From Mycobacterium sp. E740 (lineage in GTDB: Bacteria; Actinomycetota; Actinomycetes; Mycobacteriales; Mycobacteriaceae), in contig NZ_LZKP01000107.1 of the NCBI RefSeq assembly GCF_001672895.1, forward strand, positions 1-64,000: a stretch of DNA of 64,000 nt, written 5' to 3'. A program made the translations under genes and the position numbers. This document shows positions 9,753-19,350 of the stretch, piece by piece (within the stretch, counting starts at the first letter, position 1; every line of letters begins with the position of its first letter). The notes below the pieces were generated by a model that worked only from the letters and a program-made list of their open reading frames with translations, ran no database searches and was not told the DNA's origin.

Positions 9753-12593
9753 GTGACAGACGCGCCGACGACCGACACCCCGCAGCACCGCTACACCGCG
9801 GAGCTGGCCGGGCAGATCGAGCGCACCTGGCAGCAGCGGTGGGAGGAGGCCGGGACCTTCCACGTGCCCAATCCCGTCGGCAGCCTGGCGCCGGCCGATG
9901 GTTCGCAGGTGCCCGCCGACAAGATGTTCGTCCAGGACATGTTCCCGTACCCGTCCGGCGAAGGCCTGCATGTGGGCCACCCGCTGGGGTACATCGCGAC
10001 CGACGTCTACGCGCGCTACTTCCGCATGACCGGCCGCAATGTGTTGCACGCCTTGGGTTTCGACGCGTTCGGACTGCCGGCGGAGCAGTACGCGATCCAG
10101 ACCGGGACGCATCCCCGGATCCGGACCGAGGCCAACATCGTCAACTTCAAGCGCCAGCTGGGCAGGCTGGGTTTCGGCCACGACTCGCGGCGCAGCTTCG
10201 CCACCACCGACGTCGACTTCTACAAGTGGACGCAATGGATCTTCCTGCAGATCTACGACGCGTGGTTCGACGCATCGACCGGCAAAGCACGACCGATAGC
10301 GGACTTGATCGCTGAACTCGATTCCGGCGCAAGGGCTCTGGATGACGGCCGCGCGTGGGAATCGTTGCCGGAGTCGGAGCGCGCCGAGGCCGTCGACTCC
10401 TATCGCCTGGTGTACCACGCCGACTCGCTGGTGAACTGGTGTCCGGGGCTGGGTACCGTGCTGGCCAACGAGGAGGTCACCGCGGACGGCCGCAGCGAGC
10501 GTGGCAACTTCCCAGTGTTCCGCAAGCGGTTGCGGCAGTGGATGATGCGCATCACCGCGTACTCGGATCGGCTGCTCGACGATCTCGATGTGCTGGACTG
10601 GCCGGAGAAGGTCAAGACCATGCAGCGCAACTGGATCGGCCGGTCGACGGGAGCTGCGGTGGAGTTCGGGACCGAGGCGGGCGACATCGAGGTGTTCACT
10701 ACCCGGCCGGACACGTTGTTCGGTGCGACGTACATGGTGCTGGCGCCGGAGCACGAGTTGGTCGATCGGCTCACCGCCGACGAGTGGCCTGCCGGTGTCG
10801 ACGAGCGGTGGACGTACGGCTCGGCGACACCGGCCGAAGCCGTCGCCGCGTACCGCGCGGCGATCGCGGCGAAGTCGGACCTGGAGCGCCAGGAGAACAA
10901 GACCAAGACGGGTGTGTTCCTCGGCGCGTACGCGACCAATCCCGCCAACGGTCAACGGGTTCCGGTGTTCATCGCCGACTACGTGCTGCTCGGCTACGGC
11001 ACGGGAGCCATCATGGCGGTGCCGGCGCATGATCACCGGGACTGGGACTTCGCGACACAGTTCGGGCTGCCGATCGTGGAAGTCGTCGCAGGCGGGGACA
11101 TCTCGCAGGCCGCGTACACCGGCGACGGCCCGATCGTGAACTCCGACTATCTCGACGGGCTCAGCGTCGCAGTGGCCAAGGAAGAGATCACCACACGGTT
11201 GGCCGCGGCCGGCCGCGCACAGCAGCGCGTCGAGTACAAGCTGCGCGACTGGCTGTTCGCACGCCAACGATACTGGGGCGAGCCGTTTCCCATCGTCTAC
11301 GACGCTGACGGCCGGGCGCATCCGCTGCCGGAGTCGGAGCTGCCGGTCGAACTGCCCGACGTGCCCGACTATGCGCCGGTGCTGTTCGACCCCGACGACG
11401 CCGACAGCGAGCCCTCGCCGCCACTGGCCAAGGCCACCGACTGGGTGAACGTCGAACTGGACCTCGGCGACGGGCTCAAGCCCTACACCCGCGACACGAA
11501 CGTCATGCCGCAGTGGGCGGCCAGCTCCTGGTACGAGCTGCGCTACACGGACCCGCTCAATCAAGAAGAGCTGTGCGCCAAGGAGAACGAGGCCTATTGG
11601 ATGGGTCCGCGCCCGGCCGAACACGGCGCCGACGACCCAGGTGGTGTCGACCTGTACGTCGGTGGCGTCGAGCACGCGGTGCTGCACCTGCTGTATGTGC
11701 GGTTCTGGCACAAGGTCCTCCACGACCTCGGACATGTCACCTCCCGCGAACCGTTCCGCCGCCTGGTGAACCAGGGTTACATCCAGGCGTTCGCCTACAC
11801 CGACGCCCGCGGGGCATACGTTCCGGCCGCGGAAGTGGTTGAGCGCGAAGGCAAGTTCTACTGGGCCGGGCCCGACGGGGAAGTGGAGGTCTTCCAGGAG
11901 TTCGGCAAGATCGGCAAGAGCCTGAAGAACTCGGTGTCGCCCGACGAGATCTGCGACAACTACGGTGCCGACACGTTGCGGGTGTACGAGATGTCGATGG
12001 GCCCGCTTGAGGCGTCGCGCCCGTGGGCGACCAAGGACGTCGTCGGTGCGCACCGGTTCCTGCAGCGGGTGTGGCGGCTGGTGGTCGACGAGAACACCGG
12101 AGCGACCGGCGCGACGGACGACGCGATCGACACCGAGACGTTGAAGTTGTTGCACCGCACCATCGCCGGTGTCTCCGACGACTACGTGAACCTGCGCAAC
12201 AACACCGCGGCGGCCAAGCTGATCGAGTACACCAACCATCTGACGAAGCAAGGCGTCACGGCGCGTGCGGCGCTGGAACCGCTGGTGTTGATGGTCGCGC
12301 CGCTGGCTCCGCATCTCGCGGAGGAGTTGTGGCGGCGGCTCGGCCACGACTCGTCGCTGGCGCACGGGCCGTTCCCGGTGGCCGACCCGCAGTACCTCGT
12401 CGAGGAGACTGTCGAATACCCGGTTCAGGTCAACGGCAAGGTCCGCGGCCGGGTGACGGTCGCGGCCGACGCGGACGCCGACGCGCTGGAGGCCGCCGCG
12501 CTGGCCGACGAGAAGGTGCAGGCGTTCATCGGCGGGGCGACGCCGAAGAAGGTGATCGTGGTGGCCGGCCGCCTGGTCAACATCGTCTTGTGA
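9753..12593 (+). CDS. leuS: Leucyl-tRNA synthetase
   Basis: A 946-residue class Ia synthetase that charges tRNA-Leu. The HIGH motif appears as HVGH at 73-76 ([16 protein letters not shown]) and KMSKS as KIGKS at 719-723. The inserted editing (CP1) domain lies between them, with a threonine-rich stretch [20 protein letters not shown]. The C-terminus has the anticodon-binding domain and a final beta domain ending [13 protein letters not shown]. Starts at GTG 9753, monocistronic, 177 bp from the divergent Mtc28 gene. Confidence 0.98.
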   Translation: MTDAPTTDTPQHRYTAELAGQIERTWQQRWEEAGTFHVPNPVGSLAPADGSQVPADKMFVQDMFPYPSGEGLHVGHPLGYIATDVYARYFRMTGRNVLHALGFDAFGLPAEQYAIQTGTHPRIRTEANIVNFKRQLGRLGFGHDSRRSFATTDVDFYKWTQWIFLQIYDAWFDASTGKARPIADLIAELDSGARALDDGRAWESLPESERAEAVDSYRLVYHADSLVNWCPGLGTVLANEEVTADGRSERGNFPVFRKRLRQWMMRITAYSDRLLDDLDVLDWPEKVKTMQRNWIGRSTGAAVEFGTEAGDIEVFTTRPDTLFGATYMVLAPEHELVDRLTADEWPAGVDERWTYGSATPAEAVAAYRAAIAAKSDLERQENKTKTGVFLGAYATNPANGQRVPVFIADYVLLGYGTGAIMAVPAHDHRDWDFATQFGLPIVEVVAGGDISQAAYTGDGPIVNSDYLDGLSVAVAKEEITTRLAAAGRAQQRVEYKLRDWLFARQRYWGEPFPIVYDADGRAHPLPESELPVELPDVPDYAPVLFDPDDADSEPSPPLAKATDWVNVELDLGDGLKPYTRDTNVMPQWAASSWYELRYTDPLNQEELCAKENEAYWMGPRPAEHGADDPGGVDLYVGGVEHAVLHLLYVRFWHKVLHDLGHVTSREPFRRLVNQGYIQAFAYTDARGAYVPAAEVVEREGKFYWAGPDGEVEVFQEFGKIGKSLKNSVSPDEICDNYGADTLRVYEMSMGPLEASRPWATKDVVGAHRFLQRVWRLVVDENTGATGATDDAIDTETLKLLHRTIAGVSDDYVNLRNNTAAAKLIEYTNHLTKQGVTARAALEPLVLMVAPLAPHLAEELWRRLGHDSSLAHGPFPVADPQYLVEETVEYPVQVNGKVRGRVTVAADADADALEAAALADEKVQAFIGGATPKKVIVVAGRLVNIVL

Positions 12594-12642
12594 TTTGTGC
12601 GTGAAAACGATCGCTCACCGAACGAAATCACTCACAAGTCAC
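12590..12642. terminator. Bidirectional terminator-like inverted repeat between leuS and the SDR gene
   Basis: Two 15-base arms (12590-12604, gtgatttgtgcgtga; 12628-12642, tcactcacaagtcac) are inverted repeats with two mismatches, one of them a U-G pair in RNA. The loop is 23 bases. The hairpin overlaps both convergent stop codons, so it could end transcription from either side. There is no U-tract, as is common in mycobacteria. Confidence 0.5.
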
Positions 12643-13307
12643 CCCCGCGGGCGGACGATGACCTCGTGTACGTGGGCGTCCGGCGGCGTGTGCACCGCGT
12701 CGGCGATCACCTTCGCGACGCTCTGCGGGCTCAAGAACCGCGACGGGTCGTACGAGCCGCCCTCGTAGGCGACCAGACCCTCCTGCATCTCCGTGGCGAT
12801 CCGGCCCGGGTGCACCGACGTCACTCGCAGCGACGGCTCGTCGGCCCGCAGCGAGTCGGCGAACGACCGCAATGCGAACTTGCTCGCCGAGTACGACGCC
12901 AGCCCCGGCGACGCGTTGATGCCCGACCCCGAGTTGACGAACAGCACGTGTCCCCGCGCAGCCCGCAACGTGGGCAACAACGCCAGCGTAAGCGCAACGG
13001 CGCCAACAAGATTGACTTCCATGGTGGCGCGCCACTCGTCAACGGACGACTCGCTCACCCGTCCCGGATACGCCACGCCCGCGTTGTGGATCAACACGTC
13101 GAGCTCGACGATCGGTTCCACCGCGGCCTCGATGCTGGAGACGTCCGCGAGATCGACCGGCCATGTCGTCGCCCCGAACTGCTCGGCGACGGCGTCGAGC
13201 TCTGCCGACGGGCGCCCGGCCAGAAACAGCGTGTGAGTCTCTGCCAGCGCCGCCGCGATCGCCGCGCCCAGCCCTCGCGAGGCCCCGGTGATCATCGCGG
13301 TCGGCAT
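12639..13307 (-). CDS. Short-chain dehydrogenase/reductase
   Basis: A 222-residue classical SDR. It has the nucleotide-binding TGASRGLG at 7-14, NAG at 75-77, the catalytic Ser region NSGSG near 125-129 and YSASK with Y139 and K143. The P-loop-proximal Arg (SRGLG, AGRPS) favours NADP(H). The lack of a C-terminal extension makes it one of the short bacterial SDRs that reduce small carbonyls, but the substrate is unknown. It is convergent with leuS and divergent from the glucosylglycerate hydrolase gene (53 bp to the chosen start), which hints at shared control with that pathway without proving it. Confidence 0.88.
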   Translation of the reverse strand: MPTAMITGASRGLGAAIAAALAETHTLFLAGRPSAELDAVAEQFGATTWPVDLADVSSIEAAVEPIVELDVLIHNAGVAYPGRVSESSVDEWRATMEVNLVGAVALTLALLPTLRAARGHVLFVNSGSGINASPGLASYSASKFALRSFADSLRADEPSLRVTSVHPGRIATEMQEGLVAYEGGSYDPSRFLSPQSVAKVIADAVHTPPDAHVHEVIVRPRG

Positions 13308-13360
13308 GTCGAAACCCTACCGACCTGCGAGAGGGCGCCGGTCGTCGCATCATGGAACGG

Positions 13361-14701
13361 ATGCCACCCGACCACAGCTTCGATCCGACCCAGCTCGCGG
13401 CCCGCGCCGCGTACCTGCTGCGGGGCAACGACCTCGGTGTGATGACCACCGCGGCCCCGCTCCTGTACCCGCACATGTGGAGCTGGGACGCGGCGTTCGT
13501 GGCCATCGGCCTGGCCCCGCTGAGCGTCGAACGCGCGGTCGTCGAACTCGACACGCTGCTGAGCGCGCAGTGGAGCAACGGAATGATCCCGCACATCGTG
13601 TTCGCCAATGGCGTGGACGGCTACTTCCCGGGCCCGGCGCGCTGGGCCACCTCCGCTCTTGCCGAGCACGCGCCGCGGCACCGCCACACCTCCGGCATCA
13701 CGCAACCGCCGGTCCACGCGATCGCGGTGCAGCGCATTCTCGATCACGCCCGCACCCGCGGCCGCTCCACCCGCGCGGTCGCGGAGGCGTTCCTCGATCG
13801 CCGCTGGGACGACCTGGTGAACTGGCACCGCTGGCTGGCCGAAGCGCGCGACCCCCACAACCGCGGCCGGGTCACGCTGTATCACGGGTGGGAGTCCGGC
13901 ATGGACAACTCGCCGCGCTGGGACAGCGCCTACGCCAACGTGATTCCGGGCAATGTGCCGGAGTATCAACGCGAGGACAACACGATCGTCACTGACGCCA
14001 GCCAGCGGCCGTCCGACCTCGAATACGACCGCTACCTGTGGCTGCTCGAGGAGATGAAGTCCGCCCGCTACGACGACGACCTGCTGCCGAAAGCCATGAG
14101 CTTCGCGGTCGAGGACGTGTTCGTCTCGGCGATCTTCGCGGTCGCGTGCGACGTGCTTGCCGAGATCGGCGAGGACTACGGACGCCCGGACGCCGACGTC
14201 CGCGAGCTTTACGAGTGGGGCGCCCGCTTCCGCCGCGGCGTCATCGACGCAACCGACGAAAGAACCGGTGCAGCACGGGATTACGACGTCCGCGCGGACA
14301 GGTGGGTGGCCACCGAGACGGTCGCGCAGTTCGCTCCGCTGTTGTGCGGCGGCCTGCCGCACGACAAGGAACGCGCGCTGGTGAAGCTGTTGGAGGGCCC
14401 GCGGTTCTGCGGACATCCGGACCTTAAGTTCGCCGGGATCCCCTCCACCTCCCCGGTCTCGCGGGACTTTCGCTCCCGTGAGTACTGGCGCGGCCCGGTC
14501 TGGCCGGTGATGACGTGGTTGTTCTCCTGGTGTTTCGCGCGTCGCGGGTGGGCCGAGCGGGCCAGGCTGCTGCGCCAGGAGGGGCTGCGGCAAGCCAGCG
14601 ACGGCTCGTTCGCCGAGTACTACGAACCGTTCACCGGCGAACCACTCGGCAGTATGCAGCAGTCGTGGACCGCCGCGGCGGTGTTGGACTGGCTGGGCTG
14701 A
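13361..14701 (+). CDS. ggh: Glucosylglycerate hydrolase (GH63)
   Basis: A 446-residue (alpha/alpha)6-barrel hydrolase matching the mycobacterial glucosylglycerate hydrolase, which releases glucose and glycerate from the compatible solute glucosylglycerate, an intermediate of methylglucose lipopolysaccharide synthesis that accumulates under nitrogen limitation. With the start at ATG 13361, the general acid Asp falls at D182 (in GWESGMDNSPRW) and the base Glu at E419 (in GSFAEYYEPFTGE). These are the numbers I recall for the M. hassiacum enzyme, so I prefer this start to ATG 13352. Other landmarks: MWSWDAAF near the start and REYWRGPVWPVMTW near 373-386. The gene is known from rapidly growing mycobacteria. 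It converges on marR with a 4-base gap. Confidence 0.88.
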   Translation: MPPDHSFDPTQLAARAAYLLRGNDLGVMTTAAPLLYPHMWSWDAAFVAIGLAPLSVERAVVELDTLLSAQWSNGMIPHIVFANGVDGYFPGPARWATSALAEHAPRHRHTSGITQPPVHAIAVQRILDHARTRGRSTRAVAEAFLDRRWDDLVNWHRWLAEARDPHNRGRVTLYHGWESGMDNSPRWDSAYANVIPGNVPEYQREDNTIVTDASQRPSDLEYDRYLWLLEEMKSARYDDDLLPKAMSFAVEDVFVSAIFAVACDVLAEIGEDYGRPDADVRELYEWGARFRRGVIDATDERTGAARDYDVRADRWVATETVAQFAPLLCGGLPHDKERALVKLLEGPRFCGHPDLKFAGIPSTSPVSRDFRSREYWRGPVWPVMTWLFSWCFARRGWAERARLLRQEGLRQASDGSFAEYYEPFTGEPLGSMQQSWTAAAVLDWLG

Positions 14702-14705
14702 GGCG

Positions 14706-15152
14706 CTATTCGGCCAGCCGCTCGAGCGGCGCGATCGCCTTGGTCAGCGTCTCGAGGTCCTCCGGGCTGAGCTTCGCCAGCAGATTGGCCAGGTGCGAGC
14801 GCCGGACCTCGAGCGCCTCCTGATGTTGCGCGCGCCCGTCGGGCGTGATGTCGACCAGCACCGCCCTCAGGTCGGACGGGTCGCGGGAGCGTTTGACCAG
14901 CCCCAACTTCTCCAATCGACGGATCGCCACCGTGGTCGTGGGTGTGCGTACGCGTTCGTGGGCGGCCAGGTCCGTCATCCGCATCGGGCCCTGCTCCAGC
15001 AGCGTCAGCAGGATGGACAGCTGGGCCAGCGTGAGGTCTCCGGCGTCGTTACGGGTGGTGTCGCTGCGCCGCAGGACCGAGAAAACCCGGGAGAGCACCC
15101 GTTGGAGCTCTCCCGACAGCTCTGCGACCTGCGGTTCTACGACTTCCGCCAT
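14706..15152 (-). CDS. MarR-family transcriptional regulator (Rv0042c-like)
   Basis: A 148-residue winged-helix dimer-forming regulator. The recognition region is TLAQLSILLTLLEQGPMRMTDLAAHERVRTPTTTVAIRRLEKLGLVKRSRDPSDLRAVLV (about 40-100), with the DxRxxLV wing motif of MarR proteins. It corresponds in order to M. tuberculosis Rv0042c. It converges with the glucosylglycerate hydrolase gene and sits 55 bp downstream of the ABC transporter ATPase start on the opposite side, so its target is not obvious. No strong palindrome was seen in its short upstream region. Confidence 0.9.
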   Translation of the reverse strand: MAEVVEPQVAELSGELQRVLSRVFSVLRRSDTTRNDAGDLTLAQLSILLTLLEQGPMRMTDLAAHERVRTPTTTVAIRRLEKLGLVKRSRDPSDLRAVLVDITPDGRAQHQEALEVRRSHLANLLAKLSPEDLETLTKAIAPLERLAE

Positions 15153-15207
15153 AATTTCGGCAGTCTAACCTGTCTGTCGCTGCCACGATGCGTGACGAGC
15201 ACGTAAA

Positions 15208-15942
15208 TCACAGGACTTGCGAGAGGAACCGCTGCAACCGGTCGGTCTCGGCAGCGTCGAAGATTCGCTCCGGCGGGCCGGCCTCGACCACCTTGCCGTG
15301 GTCCATGAACACCACTGCGTCTGACGTCGACCGCGCGAAGCCCATCTCGTGCGTGACGACGACCATCGTCATGCCGGCCGCCCCGAGGTCGGCGATCAGA
15401 GCGAGGATTCCTTTCACCAACTCCGGATCGAGCGCGGAGGTGGCCTCGTCGAAGAACATCACCTGCGGCGCCATCGCCAGAGCCCGCGCGATCGCCACCC
15501 GCTGCTGCTGTCCGCCGGACAGCGTGGTGGGCCGCATCTCCGCCTTGTTGCGCAGCCCGACCCGGTCCAGTTCGGCCAGCCCGAGTTCGCGCGCCTCCTC
15601 GGCGCTGAGCCGTTTGAGTCTGCGCGGCGCCAGCGTCACGTTGTCCAGCACGCTGCGGTGCGGGAAGAGGTTGAAACTCTGGAAGACCATCCCGATGCGT
15701 TGACGCAACTCATCCGGATTGTCGGCGAGCACCGAACGGCCGTCGAGCAGGATGTCGCCGCGGTCGGGCTCGTAGAGTCGGTTCAACGTCCGCAGCAGCG
15801 TCGACTTCCCCGACCCAGACGGCCCGATCACCGCCGTGGTGCTGCCGGCGGGCACGTCGATGTCCACACCGCGCAGCACCGGGTTGGGTCCGAACGAGAG
15901 GTGAAGGTCACTGGCGCTCAACGACACTGGATCGAAAGCCAT
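15208..15942 (-). CDS. Polar amino acid ABC transporter, ATP-binding protein (GlnQ-type)
   Basis: A 244-residue ATPase of the PAAT family. Walker A GPSGSGKST at 40-48, Q-loop VFQSFNLFP near 87-95, ABC signature LSGGQ at 141-145, Walker B VMFFDE at 161-166 followed by the D-loop SALDP, and H-loop VTHEM. It energises import through the fused receptor-permease encoded immediately upstream: its ATG overlaps that gene's stop (ATGA). Family substrates are glutamine, glutamate, arginine and similar amino acids; which one cannot be told here. Confidence 0.95.
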   Translation of the reverse strand: MAFDPVSLSASDLHLSFGPNPVLRGVDIDVPAGSTTAVIGPSGSGKSTLLRTLNRLYEPDRGDILLDGRSVLADNPDELRQRIGMVFQSFNLFPHRSVLDNVTLAPRRLKRLSAEEARELGLAELDRVGLRNKAEMRPTTLSGGQQQRVAIARALAMAPQVMFFDEATSALDPELVKGILALIADLGAAGMTMVVVTHEMGFARSTSDAVVFMDHGKVVEAGPPERIFDAAETDRLQRFLSQVL

Positions 15943-17723
15943 CAGATCATCTCCAGAGACGAGGACAATTCGAGCGGGTCCTCCTCGGTGGGCGGCCGGC
16001 CACGTCGCAGCCGATCGTCGATGAAGTTGACCAGATGCGTCAGCGGCACCGTCAACATGAGATAGAAGAGTCCTGCCGCGACCAACGGTGACAGGTTGCC
16101 CGTCTGCGCGTTGAGGTCGCGACCCACTTGGAACAGCTCCCGCTGATCGGCGACCAACCCCAGGAAGTACACCAGCGACGAGGCTTTCAGCAGCGAGATG
16201 AACTGGTTCATCAGCGCCGGCAGGACGCGCCGGACACCCTGCGGCACCACCACCAACCGCATCGACGTCGAGTACGAAAAGCCCAGCGCCCGAGCGGCTT
16301 CCATCTGACCCGGTTCGACGCTCTGGATGCCCGATCGGAAGATCTCCCCGACGTAGGCCGCAGCCATCAACCCCAGCGCGGCGATGCCCAGCGGATACGG
16401 GTTGTTTCCGGTCAGGCCGCCCACGACGGGGCCCACGCCGAGACCGATCAGCAGGATGATCACCACCTCGGGCAGCCCACGGAAGATGTCCGTGTACACC
16501 CGGGCGGGCCAGCGAAGCCAGCGATGCCGGGAAATCCCCGCGACGGCGAGGAGCATGCCCAGCACCAAACCGATGACGGCGGCGCTCACCGTGAGGATCA
16601 GCGTGTTGGGCAGTCCGGTCTGTACCAGGTCGGGGACCGCCTGCTTGTACAGGTCCCAGTCCAGGAAGGCGTCTTTCAGTTGCGCCAGTACGGATTTGGG
16701 CGCCGCCGCAGGTGCGGGCGCAGCGGGGTTCCCGGCGGCGATCGCGTTGAAGTCAGGTAGCTGCGGCACGGGTGCCGCCTTTGAGCCGGGCTTCCAGCCG
16801 GGCGGCAGCGCGCGCGGTACCCAGTCGGAGTACAGCCGAGCCCAGGTGCCGTCGGCGATCACCGCGTCGAGCCCCGAGTTCAGCGCGTCGATGAGCGGCC
16901 GGTTCTCCTTGGCGACGGCCCAGGCGACGAAATTGTCCAAGCTGAAGGTGTTTTCGATGATCTGTGCGGGGTCACCGGGCTGAACGGTTCCCGACGCCTG
17001 CTGCGACGGCGCCACCCACGCGTCGATCTGTCGGGTCTTCAAGCTGGTGTAGACGGTGTTGTAGTCGGGGTATTTGACCGGCTGCAGGTGCAAGGTCTCG
17101 ATGACGTAGTTCTCCTGCACGGTGCCCTGCACCACGCCGACGCGCTGGCCGGGCGCCAGCTTGTCGAATCCGGTGATCGGCGAGCCGGTCGGCACGACGA
17201 GCGAAAAGTAGCCGAAGTCGTACCCGTTGGTGAATCCGACTGTGCGGCGCCGCGCTTCGGTGGTGGTGATCGACGACGACCCGACGTCGAAACGGTGCGA
17301 CGCCACTTGCGCCAGCAGCGGCGAGAACTCGGTGCCGACGAAGTTGATCCGCAAACCCAGCTTGTCGGCGACCGCACGCAGCAGTTCGTTGTCGAAGCCG
17401 GTGAACTGGCCGGCGGAGTTGATGCAGATGCTCGGCGGCGCATCGGAGAGCGTGCCGACGGTCAAGGTGCCCGGCTGGCTCAGCCCCAACGCCTCGACGT
17501 TCACCGCCGACAGCGGTATGACACCCGCGGTGGTGTACCGGTCCTCGTCGGGCCCCTTCGCGGCCGCGGCGAGGTTGGTGGGCAGCGCGCTGGCGCTCGC
17601 GATACCGGGCGGCGCGCACTGGTCGACATTGGCGTGCGCGGGTCCGGCGAGTCCGGCCCCTATGACGAGCATCGCGATCAACACCACCACGGAAGTACGG
17701 AGAAGCCGCATGAACGGTGTCAT
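15942..17723 (-). CDS. Fused periplasmic amino acid-binding protein and ABC permease
   Basis: A 593-residue fusion. A signal sequence (about 1-34) is followed by a type II solute-binding domain (about 80-310; TVGTLSDAPPSICINSAGQF, GFDNELLRAVADKLGL, VGSSSITTTEARRRTVGFT). An Ala/Pro linker leads to a PAAT permease domain (about 380-570) with the EAA-loop motif EAARALGFSYSTSMRLVVVPQGVRR. Receptor-permease fusions of this kind (GlnP-like) tether two to four binding domains per transporter. I chose ATG 17723; ATG 17711 (MRLLRTS) is equally good for the signal peptide. Overlaps the ATPase gene by 4 bp. M. tuberculosis lacks it at this locus as far as I recall. Confidence 0.93.
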   Translation of the reverse strand: MTPFMRLLRTSVVVLIAMLVIGAGLAGPAHANVDQCAPPGIASASALPTNLAAAAKGPDEDRYTTAGVIPLSAVNVEALGLSQPGTLTVGTLSDAPPSICINSAGQFTGFDNELLRAVADKLGLRINFVGTEFSPLLAQVASHRFDVGSSSITTTEARRRTVGFTNGYDFGYFSLVVPTGSPITGFDKLAPGQRVGVVQGTVQENYVIETLHLQPVKYPDYNTVYTSLKTRQIDAWVAPSQQASGTVQPGDPAQIIENTFSLDNFVAWAVAKENRPLIDALNSGLDAVIADGTWARLYSDWVPRALPPGWKPGSKAAPVPQLPDFNAIAAGNPAAPAPAAAPKSVLAQLKDAFLDWDLYKQAVPDLVQTGLPNTLILTVSAAVIGLVLGMLLAVAGISRHRWLRWPARVYTDIFRGLPEVVIILLIGLGVGPVVGGLTGNNPYPLGIAALGLMAAAYVGEIFRSGIQSVEPGQMEAARALGFSYSTSMRLVVVPQGVRRVLPALMNQFISLLKASSLVYFLGLVADQRELFQVGRDLNAQTGNLSPLVAAGLFYLMLTVPLTHLVNFIDDRLRRGRPPTEEDPLELSSSLEMI

Positions 17724-17760
17724 CTGAGAAACGTATCGGTCTGTGGCGGCGCGGGCTCGG

Positions 17761-18438
17761 TCAGAACGCGACGGATGAGGCGCCGGCCGGGCGCAGCACC
17801 CCTCGGCGCACGAGTTCGGCGAGCATGATCCGGCCCATCGCCTCGCTGCGACCGGCACACGCCTGGCGCGCCGCGGCCTGATCGCCCCGGCCGATCGCGG
17901 CGGTCTCGTTCTCGTAGTACGGCAGCATCTCGTCGTGGTTGCTCAGGTACGTGACCCAGAAAGTGCGGGGGATGAAGGCTTGCACCGACCTGATCAGCGC
18001 CGCCAGTCGCGGCCCCGCATAGGCGTCGGTGAGCACGCTGCGGTACTGCCAGGCAGCCTCGTGAAACGCGCGGGACTCCCTGGTGCTGCGCAGCTGATTC
18101 GTCAGCGCGGTCAGCTCGTCGACGACACGCGAGTCCGAGTCGGCCGCAGCGCGCGCCGAGGAAACGCCGGTCAGCAAGCCGAGCAGCTCGTGGTGCTCGC
18201 GTACGAAGGCCTCGTCGAAGCGCTCGACGAATGCGCCGCGGTGATAGCGGGTGGACAGGATGCCGTCGTGTTCCAGCTGCACGACCGCCTCTTGGATCGG
18301 CACGCGCGACAGTCCGAGTTCATGCGCGATCTCGTTGCGGTCTATTCGATCACCCGACCGCAGCTTGCCGGTCAAGACCAGGTTCACGACGTGCGCGACC
18401 ACAAGGTCTTTCTCCTTGACCCCATACTTCTTGGGCAT
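17761..18438 (-). CDS. GntR-family regulator, FadR/FCD type (Rv0043c-like)
   Basis: A 225-residue regulator. The N-terminal winged helix has the GntR signature [36 protein letters not shown] (about 27-62). An alpha-helical FCD effector domain follows, with histidine and acidic residues [12 protein letters not shown] and [13 protein letters not shown]. It lies 37 bp upstream of the ABC transporter genes on the same strand, so it may be cotranscribed with and control them, responding to an amino acid or organic acid. This is inferred from position. Order matches M. tuberculosis Rv0043c. Confidence 0.92.
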   Translation of the reverse strand: MPKKYGVKEKDLVVAHVVNLVLTGKLRSGDRIDRNEIAHELGLSRVPIQEAVVQLEHDGILSTRYHRGAFVERFDEAFVREHHELLGLLTGVSSARAAADSDSRVVDELTALTNQLRSTRESRAFHEAAWQYRSVLTDAYAGPRLAALIRSVQAFIPRTFWVTYLSNHDEMLPYYENETAAIGRGDQAAARQACAGRSEAMGRIMLAELVRRGVLRPAGASSVAF

Positions 18439-18510
18439 AGGCGGGTACCCCCACGCGTGCGCACGCTGCGGCGCAAGTCTCTCACGCGGTCCGGCGCGCC
18501 GAAGCCGGTT

Positions 18511-19311
18511 TCAGCCGCGTTCGTTGAGACGACGGTCCCGCCACCGGACCAGCGCCTCGGCCTTGGACAGGTCGTAGTCGGGCCCGTTCACGCCGACGGT
18601 CAACAGCGTGATGCCGAGCTCGGCGAGCGCGTCGGCTTCGGCGAGCAACGCGTCGTCGCCCTTGCCCGAAACGCCGGCCGACCGCTCGATCGCCGACGGG
18701 TCGCGGCCGACGTCCGCGCAGTGGCCGGCCAGGATCTCGGCCTTGCGCGGGTACTTGGTGCTGTCGGAGAAGGTGTGCCAGATGTCGGCGTACTGGGCGA
18801 CGAGCCGCAGTGTCTTCTTCTCTCCCTCGCCGCCGATGAGCACCGGAATGTCGCGGGTGGGCTGTGGGTTCAGCTTCTCCAGCCGCGACTCGATGCGCGG
18901 CATCGCCGCGGCGAGGTCGTCGAGCCTGCTGCCCGCGGTGCCGAACTCGTAGCCGTACTCGTCGTAATCCTTTTGCTTCCAACCTGATCCGACGCCGAGG
19001 ATCAGACGGCCGTCGCTGATGTGGTCGACGGTGCGGGCCATGTCGGCGAGCAGTTCGGGGTTGCGATACGAGTTGCACGTCACGAGTGCGCCGATCTCGA
19101 TGCGCGACGTCTGTTCGGCCCAGGCGCCGAGCATCGTCCAGCATTCGTAGTGGGCGCCGTCGGGATCGCCGTACAGCGGGAAGAAGTGGTCCCAGTTGAA
19201 CGCGACGTCGACGCCGATGTCCTCACACCGTCGGACCGCGTCGCGGATGTGGCTGTACTTCGGGGAGTGTTGCGGTTGCAGTTGAACGCCGACTCGGATG
19301 GGGAAGCTCAT
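18511..19311 (-). CDS. F420-dependent LLM-class oxidoreductase (Rv0044c-like)
   Basis: A 266-residue TIM-barrel oxidoreductase of the luciferase-like monooxygenase superfamily. Family landmarks: FNWDHFFPLYGDPDGAHYECW, SRIEIGALVTCNSYRNPELLADMARTVDHISDGRLILGVGSGWKQKDYDEYG (about 70-125) and IPVLIGGEGEKKTLRLVAQYAD. The TVDHISDGRLILGVGSGW block and lengths near 265 are typical of mycobacterial F420H2-dependent reductases, but the F420-versus-FMN choice is inferred. Substrate unknown. Same strand as and 39 bp after the Rv0045c-like hydrolase gene. Confidence 0.9.
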   Translation of the reverse strand: MSFPIRVGVQLQPQHSPKYSHIRDAVRRCEDIGVDVAFNWDHFFPLYGDPDGAHYECWTMLGAWAEQTSRIEIGALVTCNSYRNPELLADMARTVDHISDGRLILGVGSGWKQKDYDEYGYEFGTAGSRLDDLAAAMPRIESRLEKLNPQPTRDIPVLIGGEGEKKTLRLVAQYADIWHTFSDSTKYPRKAEILAGHCADVGRDPSAIERSAGVSGKGDDALLAEADALAELGITLLTVGVNGPDYDLSKAEALVRWRDRRLNERG

Positions 19312-19350
19312 GACCCAACCGTACGCACCGGCCGGCGTCCGCTACGCGCC

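Noticed and set aside
9738-12365. 875-codon open frame antisense to leuS
   Set aside because: leuS on the opposite strand has all class I synthetase motifs; the antisense product is Arg/Val/His-rich without any recognisable fold.
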